Positions 7,112 to 16,252 of a stretch of DNA of 26,355 nucleotides are shown here, in pieces. The stretch is from positions 1-26,355 of IMG/VR virus record IMGVR_UViG_3300009428_000059; one strand, 5' to 3'. A program made the position numbers and the translations under genes. The stretch comes from a virus. The notes beneath the pieces are model-generated. The model saw only the letters and a list, made by a program, of their open reading frames with translations, was not told the DNA's origin and did not search any database. How positions within the stretch are numbered: the first letter of the stretch is position 1; every line of letters starts with the position of its first letter.

Positions 7112-7414
7112 TTAATTCAACCTTATCGCTACGTAACCAAAGGTGCTAGTAGCACCAGCGGTGATGGTAAATGAAGTGTACCCACCAACCGTACTGTCAT
7201 ATGTCCCGTAACTAACACTGAATGAAGCAGGATCACTGGTCGAAGGCCCATTAGCATAAACACGGTCAAATCCAGTCGGGATAGAGACCGTTTCGCTTGC
7301 GTTATTTGCCAGGGATATAACATCAGAAGTTACCACTTTAACGTATGCGTCCATATTTTCTGAATCGAATGCTAAGTAACTGCTCGCTGTCCAAACTTTT
7401 AATCCATATGCCAT
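7112..7414 (-). CDS. Small tail-tip-like protein, 'YGLKVW...FDS' type
   Basis: A 100-residue protein beginning MAYGLKVWTASSYLAFDSEN. This N-terminus is typical of short virion proteins made next to tail-fibre or tip genes in many phages. The remainder (VSIPTGFDRVYANG, SFSVSYGTYDSTVGGYTSFTI, GYVAIRLN) looks like a small beta-sandwich. Its stop is one base away from the start of the 281-residue relative. Its start abuts the stop of the glycosyltransferase gene (TAA directly followed by ATG), with GGAG inside that gene's end as ribosome binding site. Tight packing suggests equal expression. The exact role is unknown. Confidence 0.6.
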   Translation of the reverse strand: MAYGLKVWTASSYLAFDSENMDAYVKVVTSDVISLANNASETVSIPTGFDRVYANGPSTSDPASFSVSYGTYDSTVGGYTSFTITAGATSTFGYVAIRLN

Positions 7415-8314
7415 TTACAACTCCGTTATGGGGACTCTTGTCTTATGTAACTTGTTCTGCCCATGTAAATTTTCCAATTCTTTTAGTAGGGTTGACATCC
7501 AAGAGATGAACCCCTTTCCTTTACCACGACCGCTTTCTTTCACAGCGATACCCGATATTCGCATATCGTACATGTACGTAGGATGTTTTTCATCATGGGC
7601 TACCAGTTTCAGTTCGCCTCTGTCATGAGCATCCTTTATCTCTAAGTACTGGAGAGTGTCTTCCCCAACCACTAAACTTTTGAATCTATATTGTAACACT
7701 TTACGTGACATGAAAACTAATCGAGTACTTAATTCATCTATACCCATAGAATGTTGAAGTAGTGTAATATATCTTTTAAAAACTTCTACTTCTTCTTCCT
7801 TTATATTAGGGACATTTTCTGCTACTAAATCGCCTTGAGCAAGAATATCCCAGTCAACTACTACAGACCCTTGAGTATACTTAGTACCTACCATATTAGA
7901 CACATCTTCATTGGGTCTAGTAAGTGACTGTGTTCTATCAACCGAAAGATTGTCTTCGGAAATAATGCTTATTTGATTAAATAATACAACCGCATCTGGG
8001 CTATCATTATTTCCCATCATTCTTTGATAACACTTAACACCCCTTCGCGTTAGAAAGTCATCCCCATCAATCAATACAGCATGTGTTACACCGTCTTTAT
8101 CAAACTGGTCTAAGAAACTGTTCTTACCAGTAGCGGCTGTACCATCACTCTCCGTTATAAAGTATCGAAGATCTTCTTCTTTACAATACGATTCTGCTTG
8201 TTCTCGAAACGTATCGTTTAATGTGTTTACAATTACCGTAGTATTGTTTTTTGGTAGTGTATTAAATTGTCGTCTTAGTGCATAAATATTGTGGCTAGAT
8301 AAAACATAAAACAT
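7415..8314 (-). CDS. Glycosyltransferase-like protein (GT-A fold, DGDD motif)
   Basis: A 299-residue protein with a glycosyltransferase family-2-like N-terminal half. It opens with a strand (MFYVLSSHNIYALRRQFNTL), then TGKN at 62-65, then a hydrophobic strand ending in IDGDDFL (82-88), whose acidic residues are the expected metal/nucleotide-sugar site. An ungapped 35-residue block (54-88) aligns with residues 63-97 of the other glycosyltransferase at 16253-17125, so the two are distant relatives. The C-terminal half is not recognised and has a basic stretch KESGRGKGKG. It lies 8 bases after the coiled-coil fibre gene, with AGGA overlapping that gene's stop. Fibre glycosylation is inferred from position; sugar and acceptor are unknown. 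Confidence 0.72.
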   Translation of the reverse strand: MFYVLSSHNIYALRRQFNTLPKNNTTVIVNTLNDTFREQAESYCKEEDLRYFITESDGTAATGKNSFLDQFDKDGVTHAVLIDGDDFLTRRGVKCYQRMMGNNDSPDAVVLFNQISIISEDNLSVDRTQSLTRPNEDVSNMVGTKYTQGSVVVDWDILAQGDLVAENVPNIKEEEVEVFKRYITLLQHSMGIDELSTRLVFMSRKVLQYRFKSLVVGEDTLQYLEIKDAHDRGELKLVAHDEKHPTYMYDMRISGIAVKESGRGKGKGFISWMSTLLKELENLHGQNKLHKTRVPITEL

Positions 8315-8322
8315 ATAGGATC

Positions 8323-9576
8323 CTAACTTAAATTGCCTAATTTCACTCTTCTCTGATTATTTTCATAAATTTCAATAACATCATCGGTAATTGACATATG
8401 AGAACCAGAAATTCCGGTTCCTATATTTAGTCCGCCAGTAACTGTCGCATTAGATAACACAATATTGTTACCATCAATTGTGAATGGTTGGATTTCATTA
8501 TTGCTCGCATTGATAACTTTGAAGGTATCTGCGGTTATTGCAAAGTTAGCGACAGTACCATTATTGTCCAATCTAATTCCTGCAATATGATTGTTTACGT
8601 CAAGATCGAGTGCATATACAGCAGAAGAACCTATCGAATTACTAAGTGTGGTTAAACTGCTATTGACAGTAGCAAAGTCACTATCAACGCTCGAAGTTAA
8701 ATTAGTAACTAGGCCTGCGTTCGCGGTTACTACACCGTCTAATGCAACTACGGTTGCAGATAATGCTTGTCTCGCCGTCGATTCTGCTGAGATTAAAACA
8801 CCAGTATCACTATCAACTGTGTTTATCGCCGCGTTCAGATCAACTACATCCTGAGTGTGAGCAGTTACTACACCGTCTATTGTAGAGACCGTTGAAGTTA
8901 ATGAAGCGACAGAGGCTGCATTTGCTGTGGTTGCGATCCCTGTATTGGTATCCAGAAGAGTTAAAGCTGCGTCCAGTGCAGTTACTTCACCGGAAAGAAC
9001 CGTAACATCACTATCAACCGCATTTATGCTGGAGATAAGAGTGCTGTTTGCGCTTGCAATTGCTGAGGCAAGTACCGCAGAATCTACACCGTCCAGTACT
9101 AGACCGTCAACGTCTACTTCTAATGCCGTAAGGGAGGCAGCGACAACAAGAAGATCGCTATCCGTTGAAGATATACTAGAAGTAAGAGATGATACCGCAC
9201 TAGAGTTAGCACTAATCCCCGATTGAGCATTTGTAAGAGACGTATTTAAAGTAGTAATATCCGACGCAATTGTAGTTAAAGTACCGTCAATAGTTGTAAT
9301 ACTAGAAGTAAGAGATGATACCGCACTAGCGTTTGCTGCAATCCCAGCATCAACATTAGTGAAGTCTACCGTCGTCGTTAGATTAAATTGTTCTATATAC
9401 GTTTGATTTATGATAGATAGAAAATAGTCAGAGTCGAGAATATTATTGACGATGTTGGTTACATCAGATGTAGAGGTGCCTCCATAGACGCCCGTCTCAA
9501 TCTCATCAAAATTCTGATTTATCTTTAGTATCGCAGCATTAATATTGTCTGCGAGATTTACTGTTTGTATGGCCAT
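8323..9576 (-). CDS. Coiled-coil tail fibre protein with shared N- and C-terminal modules
   Basis: A 417-residue protein. The N-terminus holds KINQNFDEI (18-26), a 'KIN-x-NF-x-E' element found at the start of many marine phage fibre proteins and also in the collagen-like fibre here. From about 75 to 320 the chain repeats Ser/Thr/Asp/Ala-rich helical units such as SAVSSLTSSITTIDG and LTTIASDITTLNTSLTNAQS, typical of long trimeric coiled-coil shafts. Residues about 330-395 look beta-rich. The last 17 residues, IEIYENNQRRVKLGNLS, match the end of the collagen-like fibre and resemble the C-termini of tail-tip proteins with DUF1983-like parts. It is co-transcribed with the small protein upstream (2-base gap) and the glycosyltransferase downstream. 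Confidence 0.8.
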   Translation of the reverse strand: MAIQTVNLADNINAAILKINQNFDEIETGVYGGTSTSDVTNIVNNILDSDYFLSIINQTYIEQFNLTTTVDFTNVDAGIAANASAVSSLTSSITTIDGTLTTIASDITTLNTSLTNAQSGISANSSAVSSLTSSISSTDSDLLVVAASLTALEVDVDGLVLDGVDSAVLASAIASANSTLISSINAVDSDVTVLSGEVTALDAALTLLDTNTGIATTANAASVASLTSTVSTIDGVVTAHTQDVVDLNAAINTVDSDTGVLISAESTARQALSATVVALDGVVTANAGLVTNLTSSVDSDFATVNSSLTTLSNSIGSSAVYALDLDVNNHIAGIRLDNNGTVANFAITADTFKVINASNNEIQPFTIDGNNIVLSNATVTGGLNIGTGISGSHMSITDDVIEIYENNQRRVKLGNLS

Positions 9577-9578
9577 CT

Positions 9579-9809
9579 CTAATCTTTATCCTCTACTAAA
9601 CGAAAAAGCAATTCTTTTATTAGTTTAACATCATCTCTCAGGGTATTGACTTCATTAGTCAGAGTTAAGAGTTGGTGCTCTTTTTCTTTCTGAACGATAT
9701 TTTGTGTTCTCGCTCTTTGGATTTCAGTCTTATTAGTATTTAGGATAGCGCCAGTGCGTCTATCCCTTACTAAATTATTATGACCTTCAACCTTTAAATG
9801 ATTATGCAT
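9579..9809 (-). CDS. Small conserved phage protein with C-terminal coiled coil
   Basis: A 76-residue protein starting MHNHLKVEGHNNLVRDRRTG. The 'K-V-x-G-H-x-x-L-V-R-D-x-x-x-G-A-I-x-N' pattern is one I know from small proteins of marine T4-like phages, where it lies among structural genes. Residues about 42-72 form a leucine-rich amphipathic helix with coiled-coil character. Its start overlaps the stop of the giant DUF4815 gene (TAATG), so it is translationally coupled to it, and it stops two bases before the coiled-coil fibre. A role as an adaptor between baseplate and fibre is possible, but this is a guess from position. Confidence 0.7.
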   Translation of the reverse strand: MHNHLKVEGHNNLVRDRRTGAILNTNKTEIQRARTQNIVQKEKEHQLLTLTNEVNTLRDDVKLIKELLFRLVEDKD

Positions 9810-12800
9810 TAGTTGGCAGTTACCAATGCGATAGCACGTAAGTCTCTAATCACTGGTGACTTAGATGAATTGTCCGATTGCATAACAATCTTCACTTGGA
9901 AAGCAGTGAACTGATTCATTTCGTGGGTAAACTCATAATCTCTGTATGTCGACGGATCATCATCGGTAGGTAATGCTTTATCTATAGCTACAAGATCCCA
10001 ATCTACAGTGAATAGACCATCATCATCGGTAGCAAGCAATGCATCTTCGTCTGCCGCACTTTTGACATATACTTCGAAGCTTGCGCCTGAAGGTCTATTT
10101 GCAGCAAAGATTACTTTTAATCCAAGAGATGCGTCGTCAATTACAACCGGAGTTGTTATGTGTTGTGCCGCATCACTATTGTCGATTACGTTTTCTAGTG
10201 CAAGTACAGCTACACGTTGAAGATCAATTAATGGAGATACCTTAGAATCGCTTGTAGATAAACTCAAGTTAAACTTCATTGTCTCTGCACCGATAGCATT
10301 ATCACTAGAAGCAACAACACTCTGTTCAGTGCTTGCGTTATAGTCATTCAAGACTACTTGTGTAGCATCTCCTACTGTACCTAAGTTATAATTTACAAAT
10401 GGTGCCGAAGATCGAAGAGTGCCATACGAAGCGAATGTGTTAGGATTACGTAACTTAGCAGTTATGTTTGTTCCATTAGGGGTTATCGTTTGAACTTGTG
10501 GTACGAACTCATTGTACACCACTTGTTGTGTAGCAGTAACTTCGTCCCCTCCTCCTATAGCTGAGGAAGTTGCTGGGCTACCGATATCAATTGTATAACC
10601 TTCCCAAGTGACTAGGGAAATTTGGAAAGTACCTTCGTATACCGTACTCGCTTGACCACCTATTGCATTTGCGACGTTTGATAATGTAACGTAGTCTCCG
10701 AAACTGAATCCATGACCTTCATGACTAATCTCGACTGAATTAGATCCTACCGTAGTTTCAATTGGATTAGATCCTAGGGTTACTTTAGGTAGGGTTGCAT
10801 TGTCAAGCACAAGTTCACCGGATGCAGAAAACTCTGCTCGGTCTAGTTCAAACATTAGATCTTTAGTTTGATCTGGTGTCCAAGTGAATCCGTTCTGTGA
10901 TAGGAACAATGAACCTAGTGTAGGCTGTCTTGATATCTTATCTTCATCACTACCTACTACGAACTCATAAGTCTCTGCAATATATGCATTATACTCTACC
11001 GACTCAGCAAGGAGTATTATCGCATACTCTTCGCCACTTGTCAAGTAAATTGGCTCATCGAATATTACTTCGGTGTGGTTCGCTGCGACGGTGGCCATTG
11101 TGGTCGATGTGTCGAATGCGGTGACATTAACTTGAGCAGGTTCGATGAACTTAACTGCGCCAGGTAAAATACGTGTTGTTGGTACACCATTCTCTACTGA
11201 ACGAATCTGCACTTGTAGAGGGATATTAGAATCCTTGCTCTCTAAAAAGATTCGTGCCTTAGTTATGAACATACCATTTGGATTTTCTATCTGATCAACA
11301 AAAAATGTCTGTGCAAGTGGATCTTGTCGACCAGCACGTCCATTAAGAATGCGAGTAGTACGTATAGTTCTCTGTACAGTTTCAATAGTTCCTGTAGACG
11401 AGTATACTGCACGTGAACTACATGTTGCTTCACTCTCATCGTTAACATTAACGTCAAGTAGTTTAAATTCTTGAGTACCAGTTCTAAAGTTTATTGTTGG
11501 TGTGTTAGGTAAGAAGAAACTACCGATTATGGTACCATTACTATCAGATTCCAAAGGAAACTTACCACCCAGAGCAGTAGGATATTCTAATGCATTCGCG
11601 TACTCACTACCGAACTCTTGTGCGGTATCAGAGAACCTAGCTGCAGTAGCCTCTAGTCTTACCCAATCACTAACGTCTTTACCACCAAAGTATGCAAACA
11701 TCTTAGTGTTAGGACGAAGTCCTTTAACAGTGAAGTTGACCTTACGTGATCGCATGAACGGAATAATTTCTATGTCTGCCACTTGCTCACCGATAAAGTC
11801 TTGTACGCTTCGAGTAGTAGCTCTGAAAGAGATATCTCTTGGTATAGTAGTGAACAGTCCAGAGTTAGAGAACAAGTCTCTAGTTGTACCCTGCATAGTT
11901 GGGCGAGTATCGAAATCTTCGAATCGACGTACTGTAGTCTGCATAATAGCAGGAAGACTACGAGTCTCCACCCACTCATCAGATGATGGGGATAGTTCCA
12001 TATGTCCAGTTTGCGTAAGAACAGCAAATGGGTTTACATTCAATATACCTGTCGCTAATTTCTGTGAGACTAGGTTGACATCAGTATATGGTAATGTTAC
12101 AACGTCACCATGCTTAACAACTGCGTTAACATTATCAGCACTATATTTTAGTCGAACTGAGTTCTCGCGGAAAGATGGTTTTAACAATCCTTGTGGATCG
12201 ATTGACGCACGATAATCAACATTATTGATATCCGAGAAAGCGAATGAACTAAAATTGTCTGCAATGAAACCTGCTTTAGTTCGAGTATTGCCATTAGCAT
12301 CTAATACCGTCAATGAGTTAGTACTATTCTCAAGTAGGCTCAAGGTGGTTAGTTCGAATAAGTCTTCGACACGTTGCTCTAACTTACCAATGTCTTTCAT
12401 CGTGAAACGTTTGTTATGAATAAATGTACTCGTAACATCGGTAGTGCCGAAAGTGTATGGTTTCAAGTAGTAATTATAGAGCGCCATAGAACCTGTAGGA
12501 ATTTCTGGTGCACGAGGAACGTCGTTAGCCTCTCCTTGTATTACCTGTAGTTGCCCAAATCCAATATCACCACGACTATCAGTTGCATTTGCAACCAGAA
12601 CGTCTATACGTGGTAAGTAGTATTCGATCTCATTAATAGTAATTGCAGACGCGTTCTGCGGTAGTTCTGCTTCAACGGAGAACTCATTTAGGTAAGTGCC
12701 TGTAGCACGTGCAGGACGGAAGTCTAATACGTCTCTTAATGAGACTACTGTTCCGGTTGCTGTAGTATAATTAGGAATATCTTCGTAGGCATCATCTGTA

Positions 12801-14830
12801 TATGAATTCACAGAAAAGAACGTACCAGCATTGAGGTTTCCGTGTGTATAATGCGTGTAGTTTACTTGTATCTCGCACCCAGTTCCAGTCTGAAGCTCGT
12901 ATCCTGACTTAACATGTGCTTGGATTTTATCGTAGAAGTTATCACGTTGTCCACCATCAAAGGTAAATTGGTAAGTAATATCTTCGGCATATTCCCAAGC
13001 AGTTTCAATACTATTACCGTTTGTATCAGTTGCTCCAGCGTCAGATCTAAATTTAACTGAGTCTAAAGATATACCATCAACATCTAATGTTACAACTGGA
13101 CGTGCTCTCCAAGATACGTCTGGGAGAGTTTGAATTTGAGTTTTAACTGTTCTTGCTTTAGTACGACCAGGCTGATTAGTTAGTTCAACATAGTATGCAA
13201 CATCGTAAGATCCTCCAGCAGTAAGACCAGAATAAACTCCGGCAAGACTAGCTTGTCCGCTAGCATCTGATACTATAGGCCCGTCTGTTTCTGAGATTAC
13301 CCAACCAGTAGGCTCTACTCCAGCAATACTAATTTCGCCATTACTGTCAGCGTTAGTTTGAAGGAAACGTTGAGCAGTGTAGTTGGCTGTGATTGCAGAC
13401 GATACTGGAGTTGATCTAGGGAGACTGAATAGAAGACTATTGTCTGACGCTTCATGTATCACTGCATCTACCAGTTGTATCACTGCATTAGTAGAGGAAG
13501 GAGTGCTGTTTGTCATGGTATGACAAAGTGAAAAACTAGCATTAAGTAGTCGAATGTTGAAGATGTATAGTCTGAGACCTATTGAGTCATACTGGACACC
13601 ACGTACGTTACAGAACCCAATGGTAGTGCCATTAATATCCTTTAGCACTTGAGCGCCAAAGGTACCTAATCGCCCAAACCCTTCTGAGTTATCAGCAACA
13701 TTCGTCTCGTCATATTTAATGTATACGTAGTTACCATATGTTGCTGGAACAGCTTCGTTTTCTTTAGCAACAGTGTCTCTAGCCTTTGGTACTGTAATAT
13801 CAGTAGTACCAATCTCTAGGCGGTAACCATCTACGTATGCGATACCTTCGGTTACGTCTAAGTTTAGATTAGTAGCATCTTTTTCTTCGAAGATCGATTT
13901 GAACTTTTCTACTACATAATTACCAGACTCTTCCTTTGTACGTTGTGCAAGTAGATCGTTGATTCTATTGTAAGAATCGAATGTACTTACTTCGCGAGTG
14001 ATAACTCCATCAACAACACGTGCGACAAAGACAAAGTTCTGGTCTAATGATACTTGATCACGTGTAGTAGGAACTAGTTTAATCTGATAGCGATCTGCGC
14101 CTGGGGCAGATATGTCCGGATATTCACCTTGGTTGTCGAACAGTTCTTGATCTTCATCCGTTGTGATAATATTCTGTTCGATACGGAAACCGATGTCTGC
14201 CGTAGGAAGTGAACTATACTTGGAGATGAATGAACTTCCACCTTCCATATATACAAAGTGTCCAGCGGCAAAGAAGTCGCCTGGGGCAAAGTATGCTTTA
14301 GTTGCACGACCACTCGCGGAAATAGGATCTGATCCATCGTTAGCGACAAGTGCAGTCAAAGCAACATTGTCTTTACGATACAAAGTGTCTTGTGAAGTAA
14401 CACGAGGTGCTGTCGCTGCAGGGGATACGCTTGAAGTGTTTGTGTACTTAACGTATAAAGTAGCAGGATCTGTCGCAGAAGCAGCTACAAATTCTAGAAC
14501 TTCTAATTCTAATCCTTGCGTGTTAACAAGGTTACTGGTAGACAACGTTGTACCTACCCAAGTAGCATCTACTGCAATTGAACTTGCGTCTAGACGAATG
14601 TACTCTATTTTGTTATCTACAGTTGCGCCGCCTGGATTTACCAGAGCACCCTCTTTAAATATGTTACGACCGAATCGTGCAATCTCTTCTTGGATGATTG
14701 TCTGCGACTCGTTTAACTCACGTGCTTGAAGCGCTTTACCAGAGTTAAATAGTACACGATAGTAACCGTCTTCAGCTTTGTAGAAGTCTCTATATTTTTC
14801 TTTGAACGTTTTGTTTGTAAAATCTACCAT
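9809..14830 (-). CDS. Giant DUF4815-type baseplate/tail structural protein
   Basis: A 1673-residue protein. The first 65 residues carry the signature of DUF4815 virion proteins: FYKAEDGYYRVLFNSGKALQ, then ARELNESQTIIQEEIARFGR and IFKEGALVNPGG. At about 805-830 is MKDIGKLEQRVEDLFELTTL, also usual in this family. At about 1165-1290 DPLAQTFFVDQ, GMFITKARIFLESKD and PLQVQIRSVENGVPTTRILP form the beta-rich module common in large tail and baseplate proteins of T4-like phages. The end (MNQFTAFQVKIVMQSDNSSK) is typical too. It follows gp8, with AGGA at that gene's stop as ribosome binding site. Marine phages often place it where T4 has gp10-type fibre-connecting proteins. Its role at the outer baseplate, where fibres attach, is inferred. 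Confidence 0.82.
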   Translation of the reverse strand: MVDFTNKTFKEKYRDFYKAEDGYYRVLFNSGKALQARELNESQTIIQEEIARFGRNIFKEGALVNPGGATVDNKIEYIRLDASSIAVDATWVGTTLSTSNLVNTQGLELEVLEFVAASATDPATLYVKYTNTSSVSPAATAPRVTSQDTLYRKDNVALTALVANDGSDPISASGRATKAYFAPGDFFAAGHFVYMEGGSSFISKYSSLPTADIGFRIEQNIITTDEDQELFDNQGEYPDISAPGADRYQIKLVPTTRDQVSLDQNFVFVARVVDGVITREVSTFDSYNRINDLLAQRTKEESGNYVVEKFKSIFEEKDATNLNLDVTEGIAYVDGYRLEIGTTDITVPKARDTVAKENEAVPATYGNYVYIKYDETNVADNSEGFGRLGTFGAQVLKDINGTTIGFCNVRGVQYDSIGLRLYIFNIRLLNASFSLCHTMTNSTPSSTNAVIQLVDAVIHEASDNSLLFSLPRSTPVSSAITANYTAQRFLQTNADSNGEISIAGVEPTGWVISETDGPIVSDASGQASLAGVYSGLTAGGSYDVAYYVELTNQPGRTKARTVKTQIQTLPDVSWRARPVVTLDVDGISLDSVKFRSDAGATDTNGNSIETAWEYAEDITYQFTFDGGQRDNFYDKIQAHVKSGYELQTGTGCEIQVNYTHYTHGNLNAGTFFSVNSYTDDAYEDIPNYTTATGTVVSLRDVLDFRPARATGTYLNEFSVEAELPQNASAITINEIEYYLPRIDVLVANATDSRGDIGFGQLQVIQGEANDVPRAPEIPTGSMALYNYYLKPYTFGTTDVTSTFIHNKRFTMKDIGKLEQRVEDLFELTTLSLLENSTNSLTVLDANGNTRTKAGFIADNFSSFAFSDINNVDYRASIDPQGLLKPSFRENSVRLKYSADNVNAVVKHGDVVTLPYTDVNLVSQKLATGILNVNPFAVLTQTGHMELSPSSDEWVETRSLPAIMQTTVRRFEDFDTRPTMQGTTRDLFSNSGLFTTIPRDISFRATTRSVQDFIGEQVADIEIIPFMRSRKVNFTVKGLRPNTKMFAYFGGKDVSDWVRLEATAARFSDTAQEFGSEYANALEYPTALGGKFPLESDSNGTIIGSFFLPNTPTINFRTGTQEFKLLDVNVNDESEATCSSRAVYSSTGTIETVQRTIRTTRILNGRAGRQDPLAQTFFVDQIENPNGMFITKARIFLESKDSNIPLQVQIRSVENGVPTTRILPGAVKFIEPAQVNVTAFDTSTTMATVAANHTEVIFDEPIYLTSGEEYAIILLAESVEYNAYIAETYEFVVGSDEDKISRQPTLGSLFLSQNGFTWTPDQTKDLMFELDRAEFSASGELVLDNATLPKVTLGSNPIETTVGSNSVEISHEGHGFSFGDYVTLSNVANAIGGQASTVYEGTFQISLVTWEGYTIDIGSPATSSAIGGGDEVTATQQVVYNEFVPQVQTITPNGTNITAKLRNPNTFASYGTLRSSAPFVNYNLGTVGDATQVVLNDYNASTEQSVVASSDNAIGAETMKFNLSLSTSDSKVSPLIDLQRVAVLALENVIDNSDAAQHITTPVVIDDASLGLKVIFAANRPSGASFEVYVKSAADEDALLATDDDGLFTVDWDLVAIDKALPTDDDPSTYRDYEFTHEMNQFTAFQVKIVMQSDNSSKSPVIRDLRAIALVTAN

Positions 14831-14839
14831 GATTTATTC

Positions 14840-16195
14840 CTAAACGGTTATGACTATCTTAATGTCTTCTTGTTGTTCTACGTCACGTCTTATTCTAGGA
14901 CGGTTCTCAAGATACAAGAGTTCCCCAGAAAATCTGTCTACAGTGTTCATTAGGGATATAGATGCGATATCGCCAGTCAGAACGTTACCCACTTGCGTAA
15001 CTGCTTCACCTACGATAAAAGGTTTAAACCCTGTCGAGGTGTTTTGGTGATAGTATAATACACTACCGACGGATTCGTTAACGTATGCCTTCGCACCAGA
15101 CTGAGAGCCTGTAATCAATTTCTCAACTTCAAATGGCGAAGTACTGTCGAATGTCATGGAAGGTAATACTTTTGCTGACGTACCAGTAAATGGAGTTGTA
15201 CTATCCGTTTGCTTAGGATTTTTGATAAGACCCATTTGACGGAAAGTAATTCCTGTCATGAATGTATCAGTTACAGTACCATCAGGCTTGATGTTAGTTA
15301 GAATAGAACTTGTTTTCAAATCATTTATAGGGTTGAAACCAAGGCCTGGAGTTGGAGTAATCACTGGACTTACTGAACCAATTGTAGTTGCACTCGCATC
15401 TATAATTTCAATCGAAGCATAGGTGTATCCTGAACCATAGCTCGTCATTATAATCCTAGTAATCTCACCTCCAGCTACAGTGGCAACTGCTACTGCACCT
15501 GTACCGTCTCCGTGAACATTTATGACTATAGCAGGGGTATGACCCAATCCAGCAGAAGTTACTCTTGCGCTGATTATCTGACCATCAATGACCGCGGCCT
15601 GGACAGTTGCTTGCAAGTCTTCAACTGAATCCCCTTCTGCTATAGAGAGTGCTTCATTGACAGGCATATGATTAGATGATAGGAATTGATAGATGTTTTC
15701 GGGAGTCAATGAATATAAAAACTTCCATACGTATTCATCTGATGTGGTAAACGGCAAATGTATATCAGTTTCAGGAATTCCTAACAGTCCATAATTTGGT
15801 TCTACAACTGACTGCTTCGTAGTGCCGTCTAAGTTAGTTCCATTCTGTAGACAAATATAAACTTCCTTGGCGTCGTTCATGACGTACCACGGAGTCCAAG
15901 GTGGCACGATGTCTGAATTGACAGCATCGCTCCAACCAGCATACTCAGAACCAGATGACCAATTCACACGCTTGGCTACAAACGTAGCACCTTCGATCTT
16001 TTTGATTGACTGTAGACCGTGAAAGAACTCTCTCTCGTCATGAGCACCGTCGATAGGATCAATCACTGTATCCAGTGGATTGAAAGGATCGCTCTTACCG
16101 ATACCTATGTAATATTCATTAGTAGTGCCTAGCATATCTGTTAAAAGATCTTTTGCTAAAGTCCTACTCATTGACTGTCTTACTATTGCTGCCAT
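14840..16195 (-). CDS. 8: Baseplate wedge protein gp8
   Basis: A 451-residue protein, longer than T4 gp8 (334 residues), as in marine relatives. It matches by its N-terminus (YYIGIGKSDPFNPLDTVIDP at about 28-47), a central part with conserved Tyr, Trp and Phe in DEYVWKFLYSLTPENIYQFL, and a C-terminus SGELLYLENRPRIRRDVEQQ followed by EDIKIVI. The last pattern ('LYxENRxxIxR...QxEDIKIVI') is the family's clearest mark. gp8 dimers join the wedges of the baseplate rim. A late-promoter octamer lies 36 bases upstream, so this is the first gene of a late unit. The middle (about 190-290) has Gly- and Ala-rich beta repeats (SAGLGHTPAIVINVHGDGTG) not found in T4 gp8 as I know it. Confidence 0.87.
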   Translation of the reverse strand: MAAIVRQSMSRTLAKDLLTDMLGTTNEYYIGIGKSDPFNPLDTVIDPIDGAHDEREFFHGLQSIKKIEGATFVAKRVNWSSGSEYAGWSDAVNSDIVPPWTPWYVMNDAKEVYICLQNGTNLDGTTKQSVVEPNYGLLGIPETDIHLPFTTSDEYVWKFLYSLTPENIYQFLSSNHMPVNEALSIAEGDSVEDLQATVQAAVIDGQIISARVTSAGLGHTPAIVINVHGDGTGAVAVATVAGGEITRIIMTSYGSGYTYASIEIIDASATTIGSVSPVITPTPGLGFNPINDLKTSSILTNIKPDGTVTDTFMTGITFRQMGLIKNPKQTDSTTPFTGTSAKVLPSMTFDSTSPFEVEKLITGSQSGAKAYVNESVGSVLYYHQNTSTGFKPFIVGEAVTQVGNVLTGDIASISLMNTVDRFSGELLYLENRPRIRRDVEQQEDIKIVITV

Positions 16196-16231
16196 TGTAT
16201 TTTCCCACGCATGTTAGAAATATTCTTCTTA

Positions 16232-16239
16232 TATTTATA
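16232..16239 (-). promoter_or_regulatory. T4-type late promoter TATAAATA before gp8
   Basis: The minus strand has an exact TATAAATA at 16239-16232 in the short gap between the glycosyltransferase stop (16253) and gp8 start (16195). The distance to the ATG is 36 bases. It fits the T4 late-promoter octamer and would open the gp8-DUF4815-fibre unit. Confidence 0.72.
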
Positions 16240-16252
16240 ACGATTTTAATAG

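Noticed and set aside
11502-12215. Plus-strand open frame of 237 codons opposite the DUF4815 gene
   Set aside because: It has no ribosome site or recognisable content and is fully covered by a gene with clear family motifs on the other strand.
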